Assembly (NCBI RefSeq): GCF_000759675.1
Contig: NZ_BAWM01000086.1
Span: 130,828-194,827, forward strand
Origin: Neobacillus niacini
GTDB lineage: Bacteria > Bacillota > Bacilli > Bacillales > Cytobacillaceae
Direction: 5' to 3'
Length of the DNA stretch: 64,000 bases
Below are positions 16,801 through 24,243 of this stretch, in pieces (position 1 is the stretch's first letter; every line of letters starts with the position of its first letter). Both the position numbers and the translations under genes were made by a program. The notes beneath the pieces are model-generated. The model was not told the origin of the DNA, ran no database searches, and was given only the letters and a program-made list of their open reading frames with translations.

Positions 16801-18330
16801 ATGGAACATAGTAAAAATGAAACAAAACGTCCCCCATATGGGATTATATCAATCCTGATGATTGGGGCTTTTATTGCTTTTTTAAATAACACATTACTTA
16901 ATATTGCACTTCCATCCATAATGGCTGATTTAGAAGTAGATGCTTCAACTGTGCAATGGTTGACTACGGGTTTTATGTTAATAAATGGAATATTAATACC
17001 AACTACAGCATTTTTAATTCAGAAATTTTCTGTACGAAAACTTTTCTTAGTTGCCATGGGCTTATTTACAGCAGGAACCATTCTCGCTGGGATGGCACAT
17101 GTATTTCCGGTTTTATTAATAGGCAGGATGACGCAGGCAGCGGGTTCTGCGATTATGATGCCACTTTTAATGAATGTGATGTTAGTAAGCTTTCCTATTG
17201 AGAAGCGAGGAGCCGCAATGGGGATTTTTGGATTAGTTTTAATGGGGGCACCTGCAATTGGACCAACATTATCTGGCTGGTTAATCGAACACTATGACTG
17301 GAGAATGTTGTTCCACTTTGTAACACCAATTGCAGCGATTGTTCTATTAATCGGTTTCTTCTTATTAAAGGATAAAAAAGAAAAAGTTGATATTCGACTT
17401 GATTTCTTATCTGTTTTACTTACAAGCGTGGGCTTTGGCGGCTTGCTTTATGGGTTCAGCTCTGCAGGAAAGCAAGGCTGGGACAGTCCACTAGTTTATT
17501 TGACGATTGCTATTGGAGCTATTTCATTGTTTGTGTCCATCTTACGTCAACTAAAACAAGATCAGCCTATGCTTAATTATAGAATCTTTAGGTACCCAAT
17601 GTTTGCTTTATCATCCGTTATCTCCATGGTGCTTACGATGGCAATGTTTTCTGGGATGCTGTTGCTGCCGATTTATGTTCAAACGATACGTGGCATATCT
17701 CCATTGGATGCAGGGCTGCTGATGCTTCCAGGAGCAATCATTATGGCGCTTATGTCACCAGTTACCGGTAAACTATTTGACAAATTTGGCGGACGTATTT
17801 TAGCAATAATTGGATTAACAATCACGGTGGTAACAAGTTATCTTTTCAGCCAATTATCACTTGAAACAACTTATACACAATTACTGCTTTTATACTCAGT
17901 CCGAATGTTGGGGATGTCGATGGTGATGATGCCAGTTTCTACAAACGGTTTAAACCAATTGCCTGCGCGTTTTTACCCACACGGTACTGCCATGAACAAT
18001 ACGCTTCAGCAAGTATCTGGAGCAATCGGAACAGCCTTATTGGTAACAGTCATGTCAAACCGCGCAGAGTCAAAGGCTATAGAGCTTGGTGAAGCTGCTA
18101 TGGCAAACTTGACTGAGCAGCCAACGGAAGCAGCCTTAGCTGAAATGCAGCAACAAATCATGATGAGCGCAACGCTAGATGGTATCAATTTCGCCTTTTT
18201 CGTGTCCGTCTTTATTGCTGCTGTTGCCCTTATCCTTGCTTTCTTTATGAAACGTGCGAAACAAGCAGAAGATAATATGGAAGAAAACCCAGCAGGAAAA
18301 AAAGTAGTAAATAAACTTGCTGAAAACTAA
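16801..18330 (+). CDS. DHA2-family multidrug MFS transporter
   Basis: This 509-aa major facilitator of the 14-helix DHA2 (EmrB/QacA/LmrB) group has the motif-A-like loop between helices 2 and 3 (FLIQKFSVRKLFL). The motif-C helix is GAPAIGPTLSGWLIEHYDWR (about 142-161). DHA2 pumps expel toxic compounds by proton antiport. The ATG has SD AGGGGG 8 nt upstream. The divergent TetR gene is its probable repressor. A strong terminator follows. The substrate range is not predictable. Confidence 0.9.
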   Translation: MEHSKNETKRPPYGIISILMIGAFIAFLNNTLLNIALPSIMADLEVDASTVQWLTTGFMLINGILIPTTAFLIQKFSVRKLFLVAMGLFTAGTILAGMAHVFPVLLIGRMTQAAGSAIMMPLLMNVMLVSFPIEKRGAAMGIFGLVLMGAPAIGPTLSGWLIEHYDWRMLFHFVTPIAAIVLLIGFFLLKDKKEKVDIRLDFLSVLLTSVGFGGLLYGFSSAGKQGWDSPLVYLTIAIGAISLFVSILRQLKQDQPMLNYRIFRYPMFALSSVISMVLTMAMFSGMLLLPIYVQTIRGISPLDAGLLMLPGAIIMALMSPVTGKLFDKFGGRILAIIGLTITVVTSYLFSQLSLETTYTQLLLLYSVRMLGMSMVMMPVSTNGLNQLPARFYPHGTAMNNTLQQVSGAIGTALLVTVMSNRAESKAIELGEAAMANLTEQPTEAALAEMQQQIMMSATLDGINFAFFVSVFIAAVALILAFFMKRAKQAEDNMEENPAGKKVVNKLAEN

Positions 18331-18342
18331 TATGATTTTTCT

Positions 18343-18376
18343 CGTCTAAACTCCATGTGAGTTTAGACGTTTTTTA
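18343..18376 (+). terminator. Terminator after the DHA2 transporter gene
   Basis: CGTCTAAACTC, loop CATGT and GAGTTTAGACG form an 11-bp perfect stem, followed by TTTTTT. Confidence 0.9.
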
Positions 18377-18450
18377 TATTGTAAAATTTGCTTTTTTATT
18401 TAACATAACTCTATAGTTAAAGTGGGATTGCTTTAATAGGAGGGTATTAA

Positions 18451-18924
18451 ATGGAAAACAAATTGAACGCAAATTTTACTGATGCTTATATTGAACGTTG
18501 CAGCAAAGAAACAGAAACAATGATCGCCAATGAATCGTCTAGTTTTTTAAACCTGCCAATTACCTATCTAAAAGAAAATAAAAATGAATTTATTTATGTA
18601 GAGTCTACTTTGTTCGAAGAGATAGGTGTTGAAGGTGTGTCGCTCGAGGTTGATGATGTTTTTGGTACATTTGATGTCATGCTGGGCTTAAAGCTTCAAA
18701 AGAAGTTTGAAAAAATGTTAAAGGAACAGCTTAATAACGCATTAAATGGTGATGAAGCAAAATTTGATTTAATGTTTAGCCATGACGATGGTTTATGGGA
18801 TTTAAATTTTGCCTTAAATTATGTGGAAGGATATACAGAGAATCTGTCCATGCATGAGGCATTTCAATTAATTCACCAGTTCTTATATAGTTTAGTTCAT
18901 ACCATTAAACAAACAACCAGCTGA
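18451..18924 (+). CDS. Hypothetical protein, 157 aa
   Basis: I do not recognise this protein. It is acidic, soluble, without signal peptide or membrane helix, and looks alpha/beta in its first 80 residues and helical at the end. It has a GGAGGG SD and an ordinary codon pattern, so it is a real gene. The stop codon lies within the loop of its own terminator hairpin. It is monocistronic, between the efflux pump and the sulfur island. Confidence 0.75.
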   Translation: MENKLNANFTDAYIERCSKETETMIANESSSFLNLPITYLKENKNEFIYVESTLFEEIGVEGVSLEVDDVFGTFDVMLGLKLQKKFEKMLKEQLNNALNGDEAKFDLMFSHDDGLWDLNFALNYVEGYTENLSMHEAFQLIHQFLYSLVHTIKQTTS

Positions 18925-18945
18925 AATATGCTGGTTGTTTGTTTA
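18910..18945 (+). terminator. Terminator overlapping the stop codon of the 157-aa gene
   Basis: CAAACAACCAGC (18910-18921) and GCTGGTTGTTTG (18930-18941) form a perfect 12-bp stem around an 8-nt loop, followed by TTTAT. Confidence 0.85.
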
Positions 18946-19105
18946 TATAAGGCTCTGGTAGACACTTTTATTTAGATTTTTAAAGTCTAATTACGGCATA
19001 ATGAACTAATGGTTACCACTTTATTGATTTTCCTATGAATACGATCATCATGAACTTTCATTCATATTTCATAAATATCATCTTTTTTTTGCATAATAAA
19101 AACAC

Positions 19106-19132
19106 TTTACAAAATACCCATATGGGTATAAT
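19106..19132 (+). promoter_or_regulatory. Promoter of the persulfide island with embedded CstR operator
   Basis: A strong -10 TATAAT (19127-19132) and a -35-like TTTACA (19106-19111, 15-nt spacer) bracket the 16-bp palindrome ATACCCATATGGGTAT (19114-19129). CstR bound here would sit in the promoter spacer and block RNA polymerase. The upstream part of the 18925-19165 interval holds nothing else recognisable. Confidence 0.75.
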
Positions 19133-19165
19133 ATTGATTTTATACTTACTTGATAGGGAGGCAAA

Positions 19166-19225
19166 ATGAATCGTGTCCTTTTAATCTTGGTTTTACTATA
19201 TTCCAATTCAAGATTAGTTAAATAG
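19166..19225 (+). CDS. Possible 19-residue hydrophobic leader peptide
   Basis: ATG at 19166 with SD AGGGAGG encodes MNRVLLILVLLYSNSRLVK and stops at TAG 19223-19225, 24 bp before the first rhodanese gene and just after the CstR-controlled promoter. It is a single short hydrophobic helix. It could be a small membrane peptide, a translated leader, or chance. No family is recognised. Confidence 0.35.
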   Translation: MNRVLLILVLLYSNSRLVK

Positions 19226-19249
19226 GCTTTATAAAAGGAGGATTATTAC

Positions 19250-19609
19250 ATGGATACTAGTACAATATTAATGATTATATTTATAGCAGGATTTCTTCTA
19301 TGGAGAGTTATACCAGTAAAAGGAATAAGAAACATTACAACTGATCAGCTACAAAATGAACTAGGTGATAAAAATAAACAATACATCGATGTTCGAACCC
19401 CAATGGAATATAAAGGGCGTTCTATCAAAGGATTTAAAAATATTCCAGTGGACCAACTATCTAGTAATTCATCATCACTTTTGAAGGATAAAGAGGTAGT
19501 CGTTATTTGTCAAAGCGGGATGAGAAGCGCTCGCGCAGCAAAAATACTAAAGAAACAAGGATTTACACAAATAACAAATGTCAAATGCGGAATGAGCGCC
19601 TGGAATTAG
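19250..19609 (+). CDS. Membrane-anchored rhodanese
   Basis: This 119-aa single-domain rhodanese has an N-terminal transmembrane helix (about residues 4-22), placing the domain at the membrane. The active-site loop CQSGMR carries the persulfide-forming Cys87, and the IDVRTPMEY motif is intact. Rhodaneses move sulfane sulfur between donors and acceptors. It is the first protein gene of the CstR-controlled island; 13 bp separate it from the next rhodanese, so they are co-transcribed. SD AAAGGAGG. Confidence 0.9.
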   Translation: MDTSTILMIIFIAGFLLWRVIPVKGIRNITTDQLQNELGDKNKQYIDVRTPMEYKGRSIKGFKNIPVDQLSSNSSSLLKDKEVVVICQSGMRSARAAKILKKQGFTQITNVKCGMSAWN

Positions 19610-19622
19610 GAGGAATACAAAA

Positions 19623-19922
19623 ATGAAACGTATTACAGTAAAAGAAGTAGAACAAAAGCTTGATAATGGTGAAAAACTAAACATCATTGATGTTCGAGAA
19701 GTGGGAGAAGTTGCGACAGGAAAAATCCCATTAGCGATAAATATACCATTAGGTTTAATCGAGTTTAAAAAGCAGGACCTTGATAAAAATGAAAATTATA
19801 TTATCGTTTGCAGATCAGGTGGAAGAAGCGCTCAAGCTGTCGCTTTCTTAGAGAGTTATGGGTATAATGTAACGAATATGGATGGCGGAATGATGGCATG
19901 GGAAGGGGAACTTGAATTTTAA
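19623..19922 (+). CDS. Single-domain rhodanese
   Basis: This 99-aa soluble rhodanese has the DVRE motif and active-site loop CRSGGR (Cys63), the pattern of sulfurtransferases of the GlpE/YqhL type. It is the second gene of the operon. SD AGGAGG precedes the ATG. It likely shuttles persulfide sulfur with the TusA and dioxygenase proteins nearby (inference from context). A CstR operator begins 5 bp after its stop. Confidence 0.9.
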   Translation: MKRITVKEVEQKLDNGEKLNIIDVREVGEVATGKIPLAINIPLGLIEFKKQDLDKNENYIIVCRSGGRSAQAVAFLESYGYNVTNMDGGMMAWEGELEF

Positions 19923-19926
19923 ACAG

Positions 19927-19942
19927 GTACCCTACTGGGTAA
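19927..19942. promoter_or_regulatory. CstR operator upstream of cstR
   Basis: TACCC-TACT-GGGTA (19928-19941) has perfect half sites with a 4-bp centre. Its position 91 bp ahead of cstR suggests autorepression. Confidence 0.75.
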
Positions 19943-20032
19943 AGATAATAATGAAAAAGCAGTGAATGTAATTGCTTTTTTGAATAATGTAGGTAAATAA
20001 TAGGGTAAGGATGAATATTTGGAGGAATAACA

Positions 20033-20293
20033 ATGGATTACAATGATCAAGTCAAAAATCGAATTAAGCGCATGGAAGGTCAGCTTAGAGGAATATTTAG
20101 GATGATGGAGGAAAACAAAGATTGTAAAGAAGTCATAACTCAATTGTCAGCAGTCCGTTCTGCAGTAGATAGAACAATTGGTGTAATTGTAAGCTCTAAC
20201 TTGGTGGAATGTGTTTTAGAAGCTGAAAAAAACGGAGAAAAGACAGATGAAATCATTAAGGAAGCTGTAAACCTTTTGGTCAAAAGTAGGTGA
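20033..20293 (+). CDS. cstR: Persulfide-sensing repressor CstR (CsoR/DUF156 family)
   Basis: This 86-aa all-helical DUF156 protein has Cys31 (NKDCKEV) and Cys60 (LVECVLE), the same pair that forms a di- or trisulfide bridge in S. aureus CstR. The copper-binding His that follows in CsoR is absent (Val61), so this is a persulfide rather than copper sensor. The basic N-terminal helix KNRIKRMEGQLRGI is the DNA-contacting face. It should repress at the TACCC-N4-GGGTA sites and release when its cysteines react with persulfide or polysulfide. SD GGAGG. It sits inside the regulon it controls. Confidence 0.93.
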   Translation: MDYNDQVKNRIKRMEGQLRGIFRMMEENKDCKEVITQLSAVRSAVDRTIGVIVSSNLVECVLEAEKNGEKTDEIIKEAVNLLVKSR

Positions 20294-20303
20294 ATAAAAA
20301 GGG

Positions 20304-20345
20304 TTGACACCCTTAAGTTCGCCTTGTAATATACCCATAGGGGTA
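20304..20345 (+). promoter_or_regulatory. CstR-controlled promoter of tusA
   Basis: TTGACA (20304-20309), 17-nt spacer and TAATAT (20327-20332) form a good SigA promoter. The operator TACCC-ATAG-GGGTA (20332-20345) overlaps the end of the -10 and the start site, a classical repression position. Confidence 0.8.
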
Positions 20346-20379
20346 ATTTTAAAAAATTTACTTAAAAGGAGAAATGAAA

Positions 20380-20607
20380 ATGAACGTAGATAAAGTATTA
20401 GATGCTAAGGGTTTAGCTTGTCCTATGCCGATCGTAAAAACTAAAAAAGCCATTAACGAACTAGAAGCTGGTCAAGTCTTAGAAATTCATACAACAGATA
20501 AAGGCGCCAAAAATGATTTATCCGCTTGGGCAAAATCAGGTGGACATGACCTACTAAAACATGAAGAAGAAAATTCTGTTTTGAAGTTTTGGATTAAAAA
20601 GGGTTAA
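20380..20607 (+). CDS. TusA-family sulfurtransferase
   Basis: This 75-aa TusA/SirA-like carrier has the signature CPMP motif (LDAKGLACPMPIVKTKKA) whose Cys carries a persulfide. The ATG at 20380 is preferred because AAAGGAG lies 8 nt away; the ATG at 20374 is too close. It is almost identical in its first half to the N-terminal domain of the TusA-rhodanese protein 0.8 kb downstream, suggesting duplication within the island. It has its own operator-promoter. Confidence 0.92.
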   Translation: MNVDKVLDAKGLACPMPIVKTKKAINELEAGQVLEIHTTDKGAKNDLSAWAKSGGHDLLKHEEENSVLKFWIKKG

Positions 20608-20625
20608 TTTTTTTTGATTTTAACA

Positions 20626-20639
20626 TACCTGTACGGGTA
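20626..20639. promoter_or_regulatory. CstR operator upstream of the DsrE gene
   Basis: TACCT-GTAC-GGGTA, one mismatch in the left half site, 31 bp before the DsrE start codon. It lies within 20 bp of the tusA stop. Confidence 0.65.
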
Positions 20640-20669
20640 ATGGTAAATATAAATTAGGAGGAACATATT

Positions 20670-21149
20670 ATGACTGAAAAGAAAAAAACGACAATTGTAT
20701 TATTTAGCGGTGATTATGATAAAGCAATGGCAGCTTACATTATTGCCAATGGCGCTGCAGCATATGACCATGAAGTGACAATTTTCCATACATTTTGGGG
20801 GTTAAATGCTTTACGAAAAGATGAAGATGTAATGGTTAAAAAAGGCTTCTTAGAAAAAATGTTTGCGAAAATGATGCCAAAAGGCGCTGATAAGATGGGT
20901 ATCTCTAAAATGAACTTTGCAGGAATTGGTCCAAAATTAATCAAGAATGTAATTAAGAAGCACAATGCACTTACACTTCCTCAACTTATTGAAATGGCAC
21001 AAGAACAAGATGTTAAGTTAGTGGCTTGTACAATGACAATGGATTTATTGGGTCTTCAACAGGAAGAGCTATTAGAACAAATCGAGTATGCTGGTGTTGC
21101 AGCCTATTTAGCGGATGCTGAAGATGGAAATGTAAACTTATTTATATGA
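20670..21149 (+). CDS. DsrE/DsrF-like sulfur carrier protein
   Basis: This 159-aa DsrE-like protein has a Rossmann-like N-terminus (TTIVLFSGDYDKAMAAYIIANGAAAYDHEVTIFHTFWG). The conserved Cys lies in KLVACTMTMDLLG, which in DsrE-type carriers accepts persulfide. A short insertion (KKGFLEKMFAKMMPKGADKMGISKMNF, about 58-85) is characteristic of the DsrE2 group, often membrane-associated. Family members bind TusA and rhodanese partners in sulfur relay, all encoded next door. SD TAGGAGG. In S. aureus the equivalent domain is fused to TusA and rhodanese in CstA; here it is separate. Confidence 0.88.
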   Translation: MTEKKKTTIVLFSGDYDKAMAAYIIANGAAAYDHEVTIFHTFWGLNALRKDEDVMVKKGFLEKMFAKMMPKGADKMGISKMNFAGIGPKLIKNVIKKHNALTLPQLIEMAQEQDVKLVACTMTMDLLGLQQEELLEQIEYAGVAAYLADAEDGNVNLFI

Positions 21150-21187
21150 TAGATTAAGAGATTAATAATTTTTTTTGAATACAAATA

Positions 21188-21201
21188 TACCTTAAGGGGT
21201 A
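21188..21201. promoter_or_regulatory. CstR operator upstream of tusA-rhodanese
   Basis: TACCT-TAAG-GGGTA, one mismatch, 17 bp before the start codon of the fusion gene and just ahead of its SD. Confidence 0.65.
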
Positions 21202-21218
21202 AAATAGGAGGTTCCTAC

Positions 21219-21794
21219 ATGACTATATTAACAACGGATTTAGTATTAGACGCAAAAGGTTTAGCATGTCCAATGCCAATTGTGAAAACAAAAAAGGCTA
21301 TGAACGGATTAGAGGCAGGTCAAGTATTGGAAGTACTAGCTACTGATAAAGGTTCAAAAGCTGATATTAAGGCTTGGGCACAAAGCTCAGGGCACCAATA
21401 TATAGGTACAATTGAAGATGGAGAAGTTCTGAAGCATTATTTAAGAAAATCTTCAAACGAAGAAAAAGGTGAAAGAAAACATCCAAATGTGACTTCTAAT
21501 GAAGAACTTGAAAAGAAATTAGCTTCTATCGAAAAAATAGTGGTATTAGATGTTAGAGAAGAGGCTGAATATATCTTTAATCATATCCCAGGTGCTATTT
21601 CTATTCCTATGGGTGAATTAGAAGATCGTTTAAGTGAATTAAATTCAGAGGATGAGATCTTTGTCGTTTGCCGTACAGGGAAACGCAGTGATTTTGCAGC
21701 GCAAAAGCTAGCAGAAAAGGGCTTCACAAAAGTCATTAACGTTGTTCCAGGCATGAGCGAATGGACGGGAACAACCAATAGTTTAAACAACTAA
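21219..21794 (+). CDS. TusA-rhodanese fusion (CstA-like)
   Basis: This 191-aa two-domain sulfurtransferase has a TusA domain (1-75, Cys17 in GLACPMP) followed by a short linker and a rhodanese domain (90-185, active-site loop CRTGKR with Cys151). The combination recalls S. aureus CstA, which additionally carries a DsrE domain; here DsrE is the adjacent gene. It should relay sulfane sulfur between persulfide carriers and the dioxygenase. SD AGGAGG. It has its own CstR site and is followed by another. Confidence 0.92.
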   Translation: MTILTTDLVLDAKGLACPMPIVKTKKAMNGLEAGQVLEVLATDKGSKADIKAWAQSSGHQYIGTIEDGEVLKHYLRKSSNEEKGERKHPNVTSNEELEKKLASIEKIVVLDVREEAEYIFNHIPGAISIPMGELEDRLSELNSEDEIFVVCRTGKRSDFAAQKLAEKGFTKVINVVPGMSEWTGTTNSLNN

Positions 21795-21836
21795 TCCATG
21801 GGGCGATTGCGATCTAAAATTTTTTGCACTCAAATA

Positions 21837-21850
21837 TACCATAGGGGGTA
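21837..21850. promoter_or_regulatory. CstR operator overlapping the SD of the persulfide dioxygenase gene
   Basis: TACCA-TAGG-GGGTA, with the right half merging into the AGGGGG ribosome binding site 9 nt before the ATG. The operator thus lies at or after the transcription start. Confidence 0.65.
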
Positions 21851-21857
21851 ATTAAGA

Positions 21858-22985
21858 ATGACAGTAAAGCCAATGACATCCAAAGAGGTAACAAAAAAAA
21901 TATTTAATAAAGAAGTATTATTTATTTTAGATGTACGTAACGAAGGTGATTTTCAAGATTGGAAGATAGAGGGAGAAAATTTTGAATACTTGAATATCCC
22001 GTATTTTGATTTGCTAGATGGAGTAGAAGAGATTCTAGAACAAATTCCTTCTGATAAAGAAATTTTAGTTGTATGTGCAAAAGAAGGTTCATCGATTATG
22101 GTTGCAGAGATGCTTTCTGAAGCTGGTCTAACTGTTTCATACCTTCAAGGTGGAATGAAAGCTTGGAGCGAACATTTAGAACCTGTTAAGGTTGGCGATT
22201 TGAAGGGTGGAGGCGAAATTTACCAGTTCGTCCGTATCGGAAAAGGCTGCCTTTCCTATATGGTCGTTTCTAATGGTGAGGCTGCCCTCATTGATGCCAC
22301 TCGTATGACCGATATTTATCTTGATTATGCAGCTAGCATTGGGGCAAGGATTACCCATGTATTTGATACCCACTTACATGCTGATCATATTTCTGGTGGA
22401 CGGGTCATTGCAGAGAAAACCAATGCAACTTACTGGCTTCCCCCAAAGGATGCAGCTGAAGTAACATTCGAGTACTCTCCATTAGAGGGTGGTGGTGATG
22501 TGAAAATTGGTGAAACGATGATTAACATTCATGCATTATATTCTCCAGGTCACACCGTCGGTTCTACTTCTTTCATAGTCGATGAGAATTTCCTACTTTC
22601 AGGGGATATCCTTTTCATTGATTCAATTGGAAGACCCGATTTAGCTGGGATGGCAGAAGACTGGGTTGCGGATTTAAGAGAAAGTCTCTATAAACGATAC
22701 AGAGAATTATCAGAGGAATTAATTGTACTTCCTGCACACTTTATGATCATTGAAGAGCTAAATGAAGATGGTAGTGTATCAGAAAAACTAGGCACACTGT
22801 TTGCAAAAAATCATGGTTTAAACATAGAAGATGAAAATGATTTTAGAAAACTTGTAACAGATAACTTACCACCACAGCCAAATGCCTATCAAGAGATTCG
22901 TGAAACCAATATGGGTAAAATCAACCCGGATGTTGAAAAGCAACGCGAAATGGAAATCGGGCCAAATCGCTGTGCGGTTAGATAA
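21858..22985 (+). CDS. Rhodanese-persulfide dioxygenase fusion (CstB-like)
   Basis: This 375-aa protein joins an N-terminal rhodanese domain (1-105, loop CAKEGS with Cys73) to a metallo-beta-lactamase-fold persulfide dioxygenase (about 118-360). The iron motif THLHADH is at 171-177, with the further ligands in SPGHTVGS, SGDILF and LPAHF. The ETHE1/CstB family oxidises the sulfane sulfur of a thiol persulfide to sulfite with O2. The domain order is the reverse of S. aureus CstB, which has the dioxygenase first. The sulfite product is matched by the TauE exporter gene that follows. An intercistronic hairpin (22985-23012) lies between them. Confidence 0.92.
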   Translation: MTVKPMTSKEVTKKIFNKEVLFILDVRNEGDFQDWKIEGENFEYLNIPYFDLLDGVEEILEQIPSDKEILVVCAKEGSSIMVAEMLSEAGLTVSYLQGGMKAWSEHLEPVKVGDLKGGGEIYQFVRIGKGCLSYMVVSNGEAALIDATRMTDIYLDYAASIGARITHVFDTHLHADHISGGRVIAEKTNATYWLPPKDAAEVTFEYSPLEGGGDVKIGETMINIHALYSPGHTVGSTSFIVDENFLLSGDILFIDSIGRPDLAGMAEDWVADLRESLYKRYRELSEELIVLPAHFMIIEELNEDGSVSEKLGTLFAKNHGLNIEDENDFRKLVTDNLPPQPNAYQEIRETNMGKINPDVEKQREMEIGPNRCAVR

Positions 22986-23014
22986 AAAGGGGAGCCGATT
23001 AGGTTCCCTTTTCT
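22985..23014 (+). terminator. Intercistronic hairpin between dioxygenase and tauE genes
   Basis: AAAAGGGGAGCC and GGTTCCCTTTT pair with one bulge around GATTA, then TTCTC. Likely a partial terminator, so downstream tauE and hesB are probably expressed at lower level (inference). Confidence 0.45.
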
Positions 23015-23030
23015 CAGAGGGGGAAACAAA

Positions 23031-23807
23031 ATGGATATTGCATTTATAATTACCATTTTTTTAATTGGATTTATCGGATCATATATTTCAGGAATGTTAG
23101 GAATCGGCGGCTCCATAATTAAGTATCCGATGCTTCTTTATATTCCACCGTTATTTGGTTTATCTGCATTTAGTGCACACGAGGTTTCTGGTATTAGTGC
23201 CGTTCAAGTATTCTTTGCAACAATTGGTGGTGTATGGGCCTACCGAAAAGGGGGATATTTGAACAAAACACTGATCCTTTATATGGGTGTCAGTATTTTA
23301 ATTGGTAGTTTTGTGGGTGGTTTTGGTTCAAAATTAATGTCAGAGGGTGGAATCAACTTAATCTACGGCATCTTAGCATTGATTGCCGCTGTGATGATGT
23401 TTATTCCTAAAAAAGGTTTAGATGATATTCCACTTGATCAAGTTAAGTTTAATAAATGGCTTGCTGCTTTATTAGCGTTAATTGTCGGGCTTGGTGCAGG
23501 TATTGTTGGTGCAGCAGGGGCATTCTTATTAGTTCCGATCATGTTAGTTGTCTTAAAGATACCTACAAGAATGACGATTGCGTCTTCATTGGCGATCACC
23601 TTTATTTCATCGATTGGAGCAACGGTTGGGAAAATCGCAACAGGTCAAGTGGATTATTTTCCAGCATTCATTATGGTTATTGCAAGTTTAATTGCTTCAC
23701 CGCTAGGGGCAATCGCTGGTAAAAAGATGAATACAAAGATTCTGCAAATTATTTTGGCGGTTATTATATTGGCAACAGCTATAAAAATTTGGTTGGATAT
23801 TTTATAA
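23031..23807 (+). CDS. TauE/SafE-family sulfite exporter
   Basis: This 258-aa membrane protein has about eight helices and the two family repeats, each beginning with a glycine-rich motif: GMLGIGGSIIKYPML (about 22-36) and GLGAGIVGAAGAFLLVPIM (about 154-172). TauE/SafE proteins export sulfite or other sulfur oxyanions. Directly downstream of the persulfide dioxygenase, export of the sulfite it makes is the obvious role. SD AGAGGGGG. The HesB-like gene follows 35 bp later in the same direction. Confidence 0.9.
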   Translation: MDIAFIITIFLIGFIGSYISGMLGIGGSIIKYPMLLYIPPLFGLSAFSAHEVSGISAVQVFFATIGGVWAYRKGGYLNKTLILYMGVSILIGSFVGGFGSKLMSEGGINLIYGILALIAAVMMFIPKKGLDDIPLDQVKFNKWLAALLALIVGLGAGIVGAAGAFLLVPIMLVVLKIPTRMTIASSLAITFISSIGATVGKIATGQVDYFPAFIMVIASLIASPLGAIAGKKMNTKILQIILAVIILATAIKIWLDIL

Positions 23808-23842
23808 AAACAAAAACAGAAATAATAAAAGGAGAGATTCCA

Positions 23843-24130
23843 TTGGTTAAATTTACTCACGCTGCAATCAACAAAGTTGAAAGTGAAGTTCAAGACCTTA
23901 TTAACGAAGGAATAGCACCATTTATCCGCTTATCAATGGGAATTGGCTGAGGTGGACCACAGCTTCGACTGACTCTGGAAGAGTCAGCTTTAGATTCTGA
24001 CGAAATTACGGAAACAAACGGAATTCTATTTTTAGTAAATGAACGGGATCAAGTTTATTTTAATCAAGTAAAGATTGATTACACAAAGTCTCTGTTGGGC
24101 GGAGGACAATTTGTAGTGATACGTCTATAA
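23843..24130 (+). CDS. HesB-like protein with in-frame TGA: candidate selenoprotein (Sec36)
   Basis: The reading frame starts at TTG 23843 (SD AAAGGAGAG at 23828-23836). It runs 95 codons to TAA 24128-24130, interrupted only by TGA at codon 36 (23948-23950). The context reads SMGIG-U-GGPQLRLTLEES, which is the HesB/IscA-like motif G-C-G-G-P with the UGA at the Cys position. After the TGA the frame stays open for 59 codons with ordinary family features (ETNGILFLV, LLGGGQFVVIRL). A hairpin placed as in bacterial SECIS elements follows the TGA. HesB-like selenoproteins with UGGP are known in other Sec-decoding bacteria (recalled, not searched). It is the last gene of the persulfide dioxygenase-tauE unit. 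The alternative is a nonsense-mutated pseudogene. Needs selA/selB/selC/selD elsewhere in the genome. Confidence 0.82.
23951..23994 (+). promoter_or_regulatory. Candidate bacterial SECIS hairpin after the HesB UGA
   Basis: CTGACTC (23969-23975) and GAGTCAG (23981-23987) form a perfect 7-bp stem with loop TGGAA, which has G at its second and third positions. The loop starts 25 nt after the UGA. Weak lower pairing (CT with AG further out) extends it. Bacterial SECIS elements are hairpins immediately 3' of the UGA with a G in the first two loop positions; this fits. SelB binding is inferred. Confidence 0.7.
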
Positions 24131-24141
24131 GATAATGTAGG

Positions 24142-24170
24142 TAGAGGCTAGAGATAGCCTCTATTTTTTA
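24142..24170 (+). terminator. Terminator of the persulfide island plus-strand operon
   Basis: TAGAGGCTA, loop GAGA and TAGCCTCTA form a 9-bp perfect stem followed by six T residues, 11 bp after the HesB stop. This places hesB inside the operon rather than after it. Confidence 0.9.
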
Positions 24171-24243
24171 TGAATAAGTTAGTAAGTGTATGAAGTAAAA
24201 AGGTGGTGAGGTATAGTTTGGCAGTTATTTTTAAATGATCTAA

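Noticed and set aside
23843..23950. A separate 35-aa gene ending at the TGA
   Set aside because: The frame continues with the HesB motif after the TGA, a hairpin of SECIS type follows, and the operon terminator lies after the longer product.
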